Below are positions 1 to 7,672 of a stretch of DNA of 14,892 bases, one piece after another. This DNA is from Phycisphaerae bacterium. Lineage in GTDB: Bacteria > Planctomycetota > Phycisphaerae > Sedimentisphaerales > Anaerohalosphaeraceae. The first letter of the stretch is position 1. Each line of letters begins with the position of its first letter. The stretch lies in the NCBI GenBank assembly GCA_007121565.1, contig SKKI01000090.1, positions 1 to 14,892 of the forward strand, given 5' to 3'. The translations under genes were made by a program, and so were the position numbers. The notes beneath the pieces were generated by a model that searched no databases, was not told where the DNA came from, and worked only from the letters and a program-made list of their open reading frames with translations.

Positions 1-685
1 AAGCCAGCGCCGGCGACCGGTCGGCATCGGCAAAGTCTTTGATCCGAAGCGACTGTAAGTCCAGAATCTGCAGGTATTCGACCTGGCCGTCCTGAGCATT
101 GATCATCAGCAGTAATCCCTGTCCGAAGAGGTCCACCTGATCGGACGTCAGCCGCACCGGGCCGCCGGTGGAAAATTCCGTCCGCTCACTGCTGAACATC
201 AAATCATCCAGCGTTAATGTGGCCTCGGCGACATCGGTATCGGGATGGGGCCGGATCTGAATCGTGACATTGCCCTCCAGCCGGCCGTCCCGCGGCACGA
301 CGGTTGTGCCGGCACGTTCGATCTGGAACTGCCCGCTGTCGGCGTCCATGCGGTACTGGTATGACTGCTCGTAAACGATTATATACGGCTTTTCCACGTG
401 CCAGCGGGCCGCGGGGCTGCCCGGATTCATCAGCCGCGAGAAGCCGAAAATCCGCTGCACCTGCCGTGTCTCCGGGTCGCGCGTAACGTAATACGACTGT
501 TCGGCGCCGTGAATGATGGTCTGGCCGCCGGGCTGCTGCTGAGCGGCCGGCCGGGGCATGCGCACCTCCTCGGCGGTTTCTGCCGGGGGCTCAAAGGTGG
601 CTGTGCCGCTAAGCTGCAGATATCCCCAATAGCCCAGAACGGCAATCCCCAACCCTGTCAGAATGATCAGTATCTTTCGCTTCAT
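1..685 (-). CDS. lptC: LptC-like LPS-export periplasmic protein (3' end beyond window)
   Basis: The first 228 residues are visible and the gene runs off the left edge. It starts MKRKILIILTGLGIAVLGYW: a short basic stretch, then one hydrophobic segment (about residues 4-21) that fits an uncleaved membrane anchor. No lipobox cysteine is seen. The rest is soluble and beta-rich in appearance, with stretches such as ARWHVEKPYIIVYE and GGPVRLTSDQVDLFGQGLL, which resemble the LptC/OstA-like fold. LptC passes lipopolysaccharide from the LptBFG transporter to LptA in the periplasm. The main support is context: it follows kdsC by 16 bp, the same kdsD-kdsC-lptC order as in E. coli. It already exceeds E. 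coli LptC (191 aa) without a stop, so it may be a long or fused version. There is no clear Shine-Dalgarno sequence; coupling to kdsC is likely. Naming is by context and general resemblance. Confidence 0.65.
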   Translation of the reverse strand, partial: MKRKILIILTGLGIAVLGYWGYLQLSGTATFEPPAETAEEVRMPRPAAQQQPGGQTIIHGAEQSYYVTRDPETRQVQRIFGFSRLMNPGSPAARWHVEKPYIIVYEQSYQYRMDADSGQFQIERAGTTVVPRDGRLEGNVTIQIRPHPDTDVAEATLTLDDLMFSSERTEFSTGGPVRLTSDQVDLFGQGLLLMINAQDGQVEYLQILDLQSLRIKDFADADRSPALA

Positions 686-701
686 TATTTTTTCATGCTG
701 T

Positions 702-1256
702 TTAGACCCGGTAACGCTCCATCAGAGGCTGCCAGGCGTCGGCTTCTTTGAGGATGTATTCGATGGTCTGGCCGACCGCGCCGTCGCCGCCGCGGCGGGT
801 GGTGATCCAGTCGGCGTACTGCTTGAGCTCGTCGTCGGCATTGGCAGTGGCCACACCGAATGCGGCGCGCCGCACCAGCGGAATATCCATCAGATCATCG
901 CCGACATAGGCCACCTGCCGGGGCGTCAGTTTCAGCTCCTCGAGCAGCGCCTCAAAGACCGGCAATTTGCGTGTGCAGCCCTGATAGACGTGCTCGATCT
1001 CCAGTTGCCGGGCGCGAATCGCGGTCGGTCGGCTTTCGCGTCCGCTGATGATCGCGCCGAGGCGGCCGCTGCGGTGCCACATCCGGATGCGATGGCCGTC
1101 GTAGACGCTGAACTGTTTGCTCTCGCTTCCATCGGCGTGTACGATGATGCCGCCGTCGGTCAGCACCCCGTCAACATCCATAATCAGCAGTTGAATCTGT
1201 TTGAAATCAATTGTGTTTGTCATGGTCTCTACGGTGGATCGTTTATGACGGGCCAT
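702..1256 (-). CDS. kdsC: 3-deoxy-D-manno-octulosonate 8-phosphate phosphatase KdsC
   Basis: This is a HAD-superfamily phosphatase that removes phosphate from Kdo-8-phosphate, giving the Kdo used for the LPS inner core. Motif I is MDVDGVLTDGG, with nucleophile D27 and general acid D29 counted from the chosen start. Motif II is in ISGRES, the conserved lysine in GCTRKLP, and motif III in VGDDLMDIP. There is no cap domain, and the length (184 aa) fits the KdsC tetramer family (about 170-190 aa). I chose ATG at 1256 because AGGA lies 7 nt upstream. ATG at 1223 (MTNTIDF, 173 aa) is an equally plausible start closer to family length, and a TTG at 1289 would overlap kdsD. It follows kdsD by 25 bp and precedes the lptC-like gene. 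Function is secure; the exact start is not. Confidence 0.93.
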   Translation of the reverse strand: MARHKRSTVETMTNTIDFKQIQLLIMDVDGVLTDGGIIVHADGSESKQFSVYDGHRIRMWHRSGRLGAIISGRESRPTAIRARQLEIEHVYQGCTRKLPVFEALLEELKLTPRQVAYVGDDLMDIPLVRRAAFGVATANADDELKQYADWITTRRGGDGAVGQTIEYILKEADAWQPLMERYRV

Positions 1257-1281
1257 CGACCCGTCCTGGTAGCGGTCTGTG

Positions 1282-2313
1282 TCAGCCAATAATTTTTATC
1301 GCCACAATATCCTGTACGTCGATCAGCCCGACAGGGCGATCGTCGGCGTCCACGACCGGCAGTTCATCAATCCGATGCTTGTGAAAGATCGCCATCGCCT
1401 CAGCCGCCAGGGTATCGGGGCGCACGCGTTTGCAGTTGGGCGTCATAATCTGCGCTGTGGTCAGCGCCAGCAGATTCGGGCCCTCGGTTCCGATAGCACG
1501 CCGTAAATCGCCGTCGGTGATAATGCCGGCCAGGCGCCCGTTGTCATCGACAATCATCACGGCCCCGCGGCGTTTGAGCGCGGCGGTATGGGCGAGCATG
1601 CTCTGGACCGTATCGGTCCGGGCCGCCAGCGGCAGGGGCTCATCGGGCTTGAACCACATCGTCTGGCCGACGGTTATCAGTTTGGCCCCCAACGCGCCGG
1701 CCGGGTGAAACCGGGCGTAGTCTTCGGCGCTGAACTGCCGTGCCTTCATCACCGTCAGCGCCAGCGCATCGCCCAGGGCCAGCATACAGGTCGTCGAGAC
1801 ACTCGGGGCTACGCCCAGCGGACAGGCCTCGGTGAGCGTGCCCATTGCGAGCACCACATCGCTGTGCCGGGCCAGCCGCGACTGGCCATCGCCCACGATG
1901 GAGATGAGGCAGATTTGACGCTGTTTGAGCGGTTCGATCAGCCGCAGGATCTCTTCGCTTTCGCCGCTGTGGCTCAGCGCGACCACCACATCATCGCTGC
2001 CAATCCGTCCCAGGTCGCCGTGAACCGCCTCGGCCGGATGGAGGAAATGACTGCCCGTGCCGGTGGAGGCCAGCGTGGAGCTGATCTTGTTGCCGATAAT
2101 GCCCGCCTTGCCGATACCGGTGATAATCACCGATCCGCGGCAGGCCAGAAAAAGCTGCGCCGCCCGCGTAAAGGCCGGCTGGTGCACCAGCGGAAGCAAT
2201 CCGCCCACCGCGGCGGCCTCGGCGGCAATGACCTTTTCGGCATAGGTAAGATCGATCCGGCCGCCGCACGGATCGGCCGGCAGATTCTGTTCTTGAGTCA
2301 TAGGGTTCACCAT
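1282..2313 (-). CDS. kdsD: D-arabinose 5-phosphate isomerase KdsD (SIS + two CBS)
   Basis: The enzyme interconverts D-ribulose 5-phosphate and D-arabinose 5-phosphate, the first committed step to Kdo. It has 343 aa. An N-terminal SIS sugar-isomerase domain (about residues 35-185) contains GIGKAGIIGNKIS, SHSGESEEI and TEACPLGVAPS, and a C-terminal CBS pair (about 215-343) contains GIITDGDLRRAI and DVQDIV. Residues equivalent to the E. coli KdsD active site (K59, E111, E152, H193) appear as K69, E121, E162 and H203, all offset by ten. I chose ATG at 2313 because AAGGA lies 5 nt upstream and it leaves a 7 bp gap to the RNase gene. ATG at 2301 is an alternative, and a TTG at 2328 would overlap the RNase stop. 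It lies directly before kdsC, so the Kdo module is intact. Confidence 0.95.
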   Translation of the reverse strand: MVNPMTQEQNLPADPCGGRIDLTYAEKVIAAEAAAVGGLLPLVHQPAFTRAAQLFLACRGSVIITGIGKAGIIGNKISSTLASTGTGSHFLHPAEAVHGDLGRIGSDDVVVALSHSGESEEILRLIEPLKQRQICLISIVGDGQSRLARHSDVVLAMGTLTEACPLGVAPSVSTTCMLALGDALALTVMKARQFSAEDYARFHPAGALGAKLITVGQTMWFKPDEPLPLAARTDTVQSMLAHTAALKRRGAVMIVDDNGRLAGIITDGDLRRAIGTEGPNLLALTTAQIMTPNCKRVRPDTLAAEAMAIFHKHRIDELPVVDADDRPVGLIDVQDIVAIKIIG

Positions 2314-2320
2314 ATGTTCC

Positions 2321-3847
2321 TTAACCAAACTTCACTTTGCCGCCGCGCTCATCGAAGCACTGGAACTGAATCGGCTCGGTGTTGCTGCTCAGCAAGTCCG
2401 GAATTACCACAATCTGTTTGTCCTGTTCGGACTCGAACCGGGCCAGGGCCTGGCGTTTATTGTTTTGCAGGAACAGCGCGACCTCTTTGGGGGCGGCAAT
2501 CTCCACCCGTTTGATGTCTTTGCGATTGCCGGCCAACTGGAGCTGCCGCAGGACCTCAATGGCCTGCGACTCAAAGCTCTTGACCATCCCGGAGCCTTTG
2601 CAATGCGGACAGGTCTGATACGTGCTGGACTGCAGCGACGGGCGCATCCGCTGCCGCGTCAGCTCAATCAGTCCAAATGCGCTCATCTTGAGCGCTCGCG
2701 ACCGTGCGCGATCGGACCGCAGCGCTTCGCGGAAGGCTTTTTCCACGTCGCGCTTGTTTTTGTTGTCGCGCATATCAATGAAGTCGCAGATAATCAGGCC
2801 GCCCAGGTCGCGCAGTTTAAGCTGACGGACGATTTCAGTGGCCGCTTCGAGATTGATCTTCAGCGCCGTCTGCTCGGCATTGCTGGGCTTGCGGTAGCGG
2901 CCGCTGTTGACGTCAATGGCCACCAGCGCCTCGGTCTGCTCGATCACCAGTGAGCCGCCGCTTTTCAACTCCACATGGCTGGACTGAATTTTTTCTATTT
3001 CCGTCTCAATATTATAGCGATGAAACAGCGGCGCCTTGCCGTCATAATAAATGACACGCCGTTTGAGCCGCGGCTGGACGATGGACAGGAAGTCACGGAT
3101 TTTTTTGGTTATCCCCTCGCTATCACAGTATATCTTGTTGATCGAGCTGTCGAAGATATCTCGCACGGTGCGGATGGCCAGGTCGGATTCCTGGTACAGC
3201 TCGGCCGGGGCTTTGTCCTTGTCCACGCGTTTGTTGATCACGCTCCACAGACGATTGAGATACCCGACATCATTTTGCAGCTCACGTTTGTTGGCTGTCT
3301 GCGCCGCCGTGCGGACGATCAGGCCCGACTGACGCGGCAGATTCAACCCGTCCAGCGTCTCGCGCAATTTCTTGCGCTCGGCCTCGTCCTCAATTTTCTG
3401 CGAGACGCCCTGGCCGGTCATCCACGGCATCAGGACCATATACTTGCCGGGCAGCGAGACATACGTGGTCAGTGTCGGCCCCTTGGTGTTGATGCCCTCT
3501 TTGGTCACCTGAACGACGATGTCCTGACCTTTATTGAGACAGCGCTGAATGGGGGGGCGCTGACTGAGTGACTTGCGCCGTCCGATGGGCTCGCTCTCGT
3601 CGGATTTGCCGCCAAAATAGCGCGGATGCAGATCGCTGATGTGCAGAAAGCCGTTTTTCGCTCCGCCCCAGTCAATAAAGGCCGCCTGAATGGCCGATTC
3701 GACATTCACCACGCGGCCTTTGTAGATGTTGCCCACATGGCTGACCAGCGCCGAGCGTTCGGTGTACAGCTCCTCCAGTGATCCGTCCTCGGTCACCGCC
3801 ACACGGCATTCTTCCTCCGTGACATTAATTAACATTTCTCGTGTCAT
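2321..3847 (-). CDS. Ribonuclease G/E family endoribonuclease
   Basis: This is a single-strand-specific endoribonuclease for mRNA decay and rRNA maturation. It has 508 aa. An S1-like RNA-binding domain at about residues 36-130 contains VGNIYKGRVVNV and AAFIDWG. A catalytic domain follows, with metal ligands in VAIDVNSGR (D312) and IICDFIDMR (D355), matching RNase E D303 and D346. A Zn-link CPHC (413-416) lies before KGSGMVKS. It ends shortly after the small domain, so it is RNase G-sized and lacks the long disordered RNase E scaffold. A short charged insert near residues 78-100 interrupts the S1 region. I chose ATG at 3847 because it overlaps the upstream TGA as ATGA, which suggests translational coupling. 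It could be named rng or rne; the sequence alone does not decide. Confidence 0.95.
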   Translation of the reverse strand: MTREMLINVTEEECRVAVTEDGSLEELYTERSALVSHVGNIYKGRVVNVESAIQAAFIDWGGAKNGFLHISDLHPRYFGGKSDESEPIGRRKSLSQRPPIQRCLNKGQDIVVQVTKEGINTKGPTLTTYVSLPGKYMVLMPWMTGQGVSQKIEDEAERKKLRETLDGLNLPRQSGLIVRTAAQTANKRELQNDVGYLNRLWSVINKRVDKDKAPAELYQESDLAIRTVRDIFDSSINKIYCDSEGITKKIRDFLSIVQPRLKRRVIYYDGKAPLFHRYNIETEIEKIQSSHVELKSGGSLVIEQTEALVAIDVNSGRYRKPSNAEQTALKINLEAATEIVRQLKLRDLGGLIICDFIDMRDNKNKRDVEKAFREALRSDRARSRALKMSAFGLIELTRQRMRPSLQSSTYQTCPHCKGSGMVKSFESQAIEVLRQLQLAGNRKDIKRVEIAAPKEVALFLQNNKRQALARFESEQDKQIVVIPDLLSSNTEPIQFQCFDERGGKVKFG

Positions 3848-4533
3848 GATAAAGTGTTTTGTCCTTTCCAGAATTTTGTCTCTGAGACCCAGCGCACCGC
3901 ACACCGCCGCACCGGCTCGGCCAGATCGTCCCGCTCAAGGCCCAGCCAGCTCATCAGCTCATCGACGCGAACGGTTCCTTCCGGCCGCACCGCGCAGCGC
4001 ATCTGCACAACCCGTCCCGTGTGCGACAGTTCCTCCAGGAAGGGACGGATATCCACGCGCTGCTGCCGGTTGTTTTTGGCCGAACGACTAAACACAACCG
4101 GCTCGTGCGCCTGGGTCTGTAATTTACATGCATCAAAATGGTTTTGTCGGTGCCGCGCCGGCGCTGCGGCCAAGGTGAATCGATAGGTCACCGACATCGG
4201 GTAAAACGCCGCCTTGCCCGGCAGTGCCTCGACAGCGTAGAGCCTGCAGCCGTCCGGCAGCAGCGGCCGGATCGCCTCGCCGGCGGCCCGGGCGCAAAAG
4301 CCGGCGGCCGCGACGCGGGCGCACAGACGCTCACAGTCCGACTGCACACCGACACTGCGCGGCAGCGGCAGCGCGATATGCGGATGCGGATTGAACCCCT
4401 GCGAGTAGACCAACGGCACCTGTCCGCGCACCAGCACCCGCCGCCACAGCGTCAGCGTTTCCTGGTGCGACAGGTACGCCAGTCGATCCTCGATTTTAAA
4501 ATCCGCAATAAACGTCACATACTCCGTTTGCAT
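3844..4533 (-). CDS. DUF2344 / TIGR03936 family radical-SAM-linked protein
   Basis: This is a 229 aa protein of the DUF2344 family, recognised by the N-terminal pattern LAYLSHQETLTLWRRVLVRG followed by YSQGFNPHPHIALPLP. In many bacteria this domain is encoded next to, or fused to, a B12-binding radical SAM protein, and commonly lies before an RNase G/E gene. The molecular role is not established; a link to RNA or ribosome processing is suggested by neighbourhood only. Here the RNase gene follows with a 4 bp ATGA overlap, but the radical SAM partner is missing: the upstream neighbour is ptsI, 10 bp away. ATG at 4533 has AGAGG 7 nt upstream. The C-terminal third is Arg-rich, with VQMRCAVRPEGTVRVDELM and a possible nucleic-acid-facing surface (inference). 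Confidence 0.85.
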   Translation of the reverse strand: MQTEYVTFIADFKIEDRLAYLSHQETLTLWRRVLVRGQVPLVYSQGFNPHPHIALPLPRSVGVQSDCERLCARVAAAGFCARAAGEAIRPLLPDGCRLYAVEALPGKAAFYPMSVTYRFTLAAAPARHRQNHFDACKLQTQAHEPVVFSRSAKNNRQQRVDIRPFLEELSHTGRVVQMRCAVRPEGTVRVDELMSWLGLERDDLAEPVRRCAVRWVSETKFWKGQNTLS

Positions 4534-4543
4534 CTACCGGCCT

Positions 4544-6280
4544 CTAATAGGTTTCCGGCAAAATTTCCTTCGCCGCATCACGCAGCACATTTTTGATCTG
4601 CCGACTCGAATCGAGCGTGGCGACCTTTCGGGCCAGATCGCCGCAGTCGTCGATCGAGACGGATCGAATAATCTTTTTGACCTCCGGAATCATCGGCGCC
4701 GCCAGCGACAGGGTTCTGACCCCCATTCCCAACAGCAGCATAATATACTCCGGATCCGAGGCAATCTCGCCGCAGATACTCAGGCCGATGCGGGCCTTGT
4801 GGGCATCCTGAATCACCCCGCGAAGCAGCCGCAGCACCGCCGGCTCGGCCGAGGAAAACAGCGTCGAGACATATTGATTGGCGCGATCCACCGCGAGCGT
4901 GTATTGGATCAGATCGTTGGTGCCGATGCTGAAAAAGTCCGATTCCTGCGCCAGCAGCCCGGCTGTCAGCGCCGAACTGGGCGTCTCGATCATAATCCCC
5001 ACCGGCATGTCGGGATTGTACGGCACCCCTTCCTCGTCAAGGTCTTCCATCACATCCCGCAAAATCATCTTGGCCTGCCGCAGTTCCTGCAGGTTGGTAA
5101 TCAGCGGCAGCATCACCCGCAGATCGCCCAGTATCGAGGCCCGTAAAATCGCCCGCAACTGGGTCTTGAACATCGGCAGGTCGTGCAGGCAATACCGGAT
5201 CGACCGCAACCCCAGGGCCGGATTGGCTTCGTTGGGATGCCAGCCGGCATGGGGCATCTTATCGGCGCCCAGGTCCATCGTGCGGATCACGACCGGCTTG
5301 TTCTTCATCGAACGGACGGTCTCGGCATAGGCGTGATAATGGTCCTCCTCGGTCGGCTCGGCGCCGCCGTAGAGGTAGAGAAATTCGGTGCGGTACAGCC
5401 CGATGCCGTCACCGCCTTTTTCCAGCACATAGGCCGCCTCATCGGGAAACTCAACATTGCCCAACAGGTCCACGCGGATCCCATCGCGGGTTTGGGCCGG
5501 AAGCTCCCGCAGAACATTGAGCTCACTGGCAAATTGCGTCACGCGTTCAGCATAGAGCCTGTATTGCTCAAGCGTCTGGTCATCCGGCTCGATGATCACC
5601 ACGCCCCGATTGCCGTCGACAATGACCTGGCAGTCCGGCGGTATTTCCGAGGACATATCCCCCAGCGCAACGACGGCCGGAATCCCCAGCGACCGCGCCA
5701 GAATCGCGGTGTGGCTCGTGCGCCCTCCCCGCTCCGTGGCGAACCCTTTGACAAATGTCTTGTTGAACCCGGCCGTTTGCGTCGGCGTCAGGTCGTGCGC
5801 CAGGATCACCACCTCATCGCGCAAATGATCGATGGTGTCCTCTACCCGGCCCAGCAGGTGTTTGAGCAGCCGCTTTTCGATATCATAAATATCCGAGGCC
5901 CGCTCGCTGATATACGGATCGTCAATGCCGGCAAAATGCGAGGCAATCTCCCGCAGTGTGGTAGACACCGCATACTCGGCGGTCACCATTTCTTTCTGGA
6001 TAAAATCGGTCATGCGTTTGAGAAAACTCTTATCCCGGAGAAAACGCATATGCACGGCAAAAATATCGCCAATTTCACTTTCTTCGATGCGTTTGGCGGA
6101 TTTGATGTCGTCCAGTTCCTCAATGGCGCGGGCAAAGGCCGTGCGCACCCGTTTGACTTCCCCACTCCGCTGCGAGGCCATAATCGAGCGTCGGGGTATT
6201 CGATATTCGCGGGAATCGATGACCATCGCCTTAGCGATAGCGATTCCCGGTGAAACAGCAATTCCCTTCCTGATTTCCAT
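4544..6280 (-). CDS. ptsI: Phosphoenolpyruvate-protein phosphotransferase (PTS Enzyme I)
   Basis: Enzyme I takes phosphate from PEP and passes it to HPr, starting the PTS relay in the cytoplasm. It has 578 aa, the normal EI length. The N-terminal HPr-binding and phosphohistidine domains end in the active-site motif GGRTSHTAI with H190. The C-terminal PEP-binding barrel shows GLYRTEFLY, VIRTMDLGADK, MIETPSSA, FSIGTNDLIQYTLAVDR and GLSICGEIASDP with catalytic C503. The protein begins directly with the EI N-terminal domain (MEIRKGIAVSPGIA), so it lacks the GAF domain that marks nitrogen-PTS PtsP. It lies 6 bp after the HPr gene; AAGGA sits about 12 nt before ATG. The likely acceptors are the HPr and EIIA just upstream, since no membrane EIIBC is seen. 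Confidence 0.97.
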   Translation of the reverse strand: MEIRKGIAVSPGIAIAKAMVIDSREYRIPRRSIMASQRSGEVKRVRTAFARAIEELDDIKSAKRIEESEIGDIFAVHMRFLRDKSFLKRMTDFIQKEMVTAEYAVSTTLREIASHFAGIDDPYISERASDIYDIEKRLLKHLLGRVEDTIDHLRDEVVILAHDLTPTQTAGFNKTFVKGFATERGGRTSHTAILARSLGIPAVVALGDMSSEIPPDCQVIVDGNRGVVIIEPDDQTLEQYRLYAERVTQFASELNVLRELPAQTRDGIRVDLLGNVEFPDEAAYVLEKGGDGIGLYRTEFLYLYGGAEPTEEDHYHAYAETVRSMKNKPVVIRTMDLGADKMPHAGWHPNEANPALGLRSIRYCLHDLPMFKTQLRAILRASILGDLRVMLPLITNLQELRQAKMILRDVMEDLDEEGVPYNPDMPVGIMIETPSSALTAGLLAQESDFFSIGTNDLIQYTLAVDRANQYVSTLFSSAEPAVLRLLRGVIQDAHKARIGLSICGEIASDPEYIMLLLGMGVRTLSLAAPMIPEVKKIIRSVSIDDCGDLARKVATLDSSRQIKNVLRDAAKEILPETY

Positions 6281-6286
6281 AACCGA

Positions 6287-6601
6287 TCAATGTCCTTCCT
6301 TGGGACCGGCAGTCGACTCCGACGGGGCCGCTGCGAATTTCCGGTCAGCCAGTTCCTTCAGTGCTTCCATCGCCTTGCGCGCATCGGGACCTTGGGTGCG
6401 GATTTTCAGCTTCGTCCCGCACGTCGCGGCCAACATCGTCATTTGCATAATACTCTTGCCGTCCACGGTCGTTTCCTGATTGCTGACCGACACCTCCGCA
6501 TCGAAACTATTGGCCAGGTCCACAAACTGCATCGCAGGGCGCATATGCAGTCCTTCGGGATTGCGAATCTCAATGTCTGTCTCGTGCTTGGCTTCGGACA
6601 C
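6287..6601 (-). CDS. HPr-family phosphocarrier protein
   Basis: HPr accepts phosphate from Enzyme I on a histidine and donates it to EIIA. It has 104 aa. The active site is EGLHMRPA with H19 (equivalent to His15), and the regulatory serine region is DGKSIMQM with S50 (equivalent to Ser46), so phosphorylation by an HPr kinase is possible if one exists elsewhere. A methionine follows the active histidine where many HPr proteins have alanine. The C-terminus carries an extra tail of about 15 residues (AAAPSESTAGPKEGH) beyond the usual 85-90 aa. Translation starts at GTG (6601), supported by AAGGA 7 nt upstream; the nearby ATG at 6608 is out of frame. It lies 32 bp after ptsN. Either ptsH or npr could be its name; context with ptsN and hpf favours an npr-like role. 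Confidence 0.93.
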   Translation of the reverse strand: MSEAKHETDIEIRNPEGLHMRPAMQFVDLANSFDAEVSVSNQETTVDGKSIMQMTMLAATCGTKLKIRTQGPDARKAMEALKELADRKFAAAPSESTAGPKEGH

Positions 6602-6633
6602 CTGACATTCCTTAATGCGATACGGCCCCGGGC

Positions 6634-7107
6634 CTATTCGGATGAATCCTCATCGGCATCCTTAATCGCTTCAATAATATCCTCGACAGTTTCAGCCTGA
6701 CGCAGAAAACGGCGAAAATCATCCTTTTGCAGATTTCGGAAAATGGTTTCCATCGCCTGGAGATGTTTGTCCGGATTGTCAGTTGAACTGAGCAGCAGAA
6801 AAACCGAATACACCGGCTGTTTATCCAGCGATGAAAAATCGATTCCGGATGCCGAACAGCCGACGGCGACCACCAACTCCTTGACCGCGGAGTGCTTGAC
6901 GTGCGGTACCGCGACACCTTTGCCGATGCCGGTGCTGGCTTCGTTTTCGCGTTTGATCACCGCGCGCGCCAGTTTTGACGGGTCGGCCTTGCCCAGTTTC
7001 TTTTTTTCGTTCAATGCCATGACCAATTCTTCGATCACGGCATTGCGCGTCGTCGTTGTCAACTGCGGGACAATGGCATCAAAACAAATGATATCGGATA
7101 ATCTCAT
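6634..7107 (-). CDS. ptsN: PTS EIIA, fructose/nitrogen-regulatory type (PtsN-like)
   Basis: This is a cytoplasmic EIIA domain protein (157 aa) that takes phosphate from HPr. The active-site segment is GKGVAVPHVK with H69, matching His73 of E. coli PtsN. The fold continues with VGCSASGIDFSSLD and VFLLLSSTDNPDKHLQAM, typical of the fructose/mannitol EIIA family. There is no EIIB or EIIC domain in it or nearby, so a regulatory rather than transport role is likely. ATG at 7107 is preceded by AGGAG 9 nt upstream, one of the best ribosome binding sites in the window. It lies 56 bp after hpf, as in the rpoN-hpf-ptsN cluster of proteobacteria, and before the HPr gene. Targets cannot be read from the sequence. 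The tail is acidic (DADEDSSE). Confidence 0.93.
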   Translation of the reverse strand: MRLSDIICFDAIVPQLTTTTRNAVIEELVMALNEKKKLGKADPSKLARAVIKRENEASTGIGKGVAVPHVKHSAVKELVVAVGCSASGIDFSSLDKQPVYSVFLLLSSTDNPDKHLQAMETIFRNLQKDDFRRFLRQAETVEDIIEAIKDADEDSSE

Positions 7108-7131
7108 TTACAAAACTCCTGAAATCAGTCA

Positions 7132-7151
7132 GACGGCGGGCTCCCGCCGTC
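7132..7151 (-). promoter_or_regulatory. Intercistronic hairpin between hpf and ptsN
   Basis: A perfect 9-bp inverted repeat (GACGGCGGG / CCCGCCGTC) with a 2-nt centre lies in the 56 bp between the hpf stop and ptsN start. No T-run follows it on the minus strand, so it is more likely an mRNA-stability or processing element, or a weak attenuator, than a full terminator. It would let hpf mRNA levels differ from those of the PTS genes downstream. Confidence 0.6.
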
Positions 7152-7163
7152 AGTATGGCGCTG

Positions 7164-7535
7164 TTAGGCGATCTCTTCTTCTTCCGGTTCCGGACTCTGC
7201 ATTTTTTCGGCCAGCCGTTCACGCTCGGCGGGCGTTCCATGCTTGTTATCGCGCTGTTTTTCTTTACGTTTGCGAAGCTGCCGCTCCATTTTGTGGATTG
7301 CCAGATCAATACAGGCATACAGGTCTTCCCCGCTCTCGTGGGCGACCACATCCTCGCAATGCTCAACACTGGCGATGATTTCCACGCTCTGGGTGACCCC
7401 TGAGCTCTTTTCCACAATGACCTGCACCTGGCTGACCGAGTTAAAATACCGCGGCAGCTTGGCGGCTTTTTCCTCAATATGCTCACGTATCGCATCGGTG
7501 ATATCCATGTGCTTGCCCGTGATTGTAACAATCAT
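7164..7535 (-). CDS. hpf: Ribosome hibernation-promoting factor (short HPF/YfiA family)
   Basis: This protein binds the 30S decoding centre and helps store inactive ribosomes when growth slows. It has 123 aa and is a single-domain, short-form HPF: it starts MIVTITGKHMDITDAIREHI, then has KAAKLPRYF, VQVIVEKSS and the basic helix DLAIHKMERQLRKRKEK. The C-terminal dimerisation domain of long HPF is absent; an acidic tail (PEPEEEEIA) replaces it. I chose ATG at 7535 because AAGGA lies 8 nt upstream and the family fold begins exactly there; a longer frame to 7583 adds only an unrelated basic leader. It is the first gene of the long minus-strand unit, about 130 nt after a strong predicted promoter. 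Confidence 0.95.
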   Translation of the reverse strand: MIVTITGKHMDITDAIREHIEEKAAKLPRYFNSVSQVQVIVEKSSGVTQSVEIIASVEHCEDVVAHESGEDLYACIDLAIHKMERQLRKRKEKQRDNKHGTPAERERLAEKMQSPEPEEEEIA

Positions 7536-7616
7536 TGCTCTGTTCCTTTTAGAAAAACGCGATTTACCTGATTTCTCTGACAATTTGAGTCCGAAAGCAC
7601 CATCCGGCGATACATG

Positions 7617-7634
7617 CCGACCGCACGGAGTCGG
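7617..7634 (-). promoter_or_regulatory. Hairpin in the hpf 5' leader
   Basis: CCGAC and GTCGG pair around an 8-nt loop inside the predicted leader of hpf, between the promoter at 7673-7701 and the start codon. It is short, so the effect on translation or stability is uncertain. On the opposite strand it is followed by TTTT and looks like a weak terminator, but no gene ends there on that strand. Confidence 0.3.
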
Positions 7635-7672
7635 TTTTCAAGATCACCCGGCCATTGGAGACTCTACCCCAT

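Noticed and set aside
1588..2514. Plus-strand ORF of 308 codons opposite kdsD
   Set aside because: It is a shadow of kdsD, which has all active-site residues; the product is Arg/Gln/Gly-rich with no family resemblance.
3551..3558. Possible frameshift at a run of seven G in the RNase gene
   Set aside because: The frame stays open with conserved domains on both sides, so the run is read normally.
5183..6253. Plus-strand ORF of 356 codons opposite ptsI
   Set aside because: It is antisense to a full Enzyme I gene and shows no domain or ribosome binding site.
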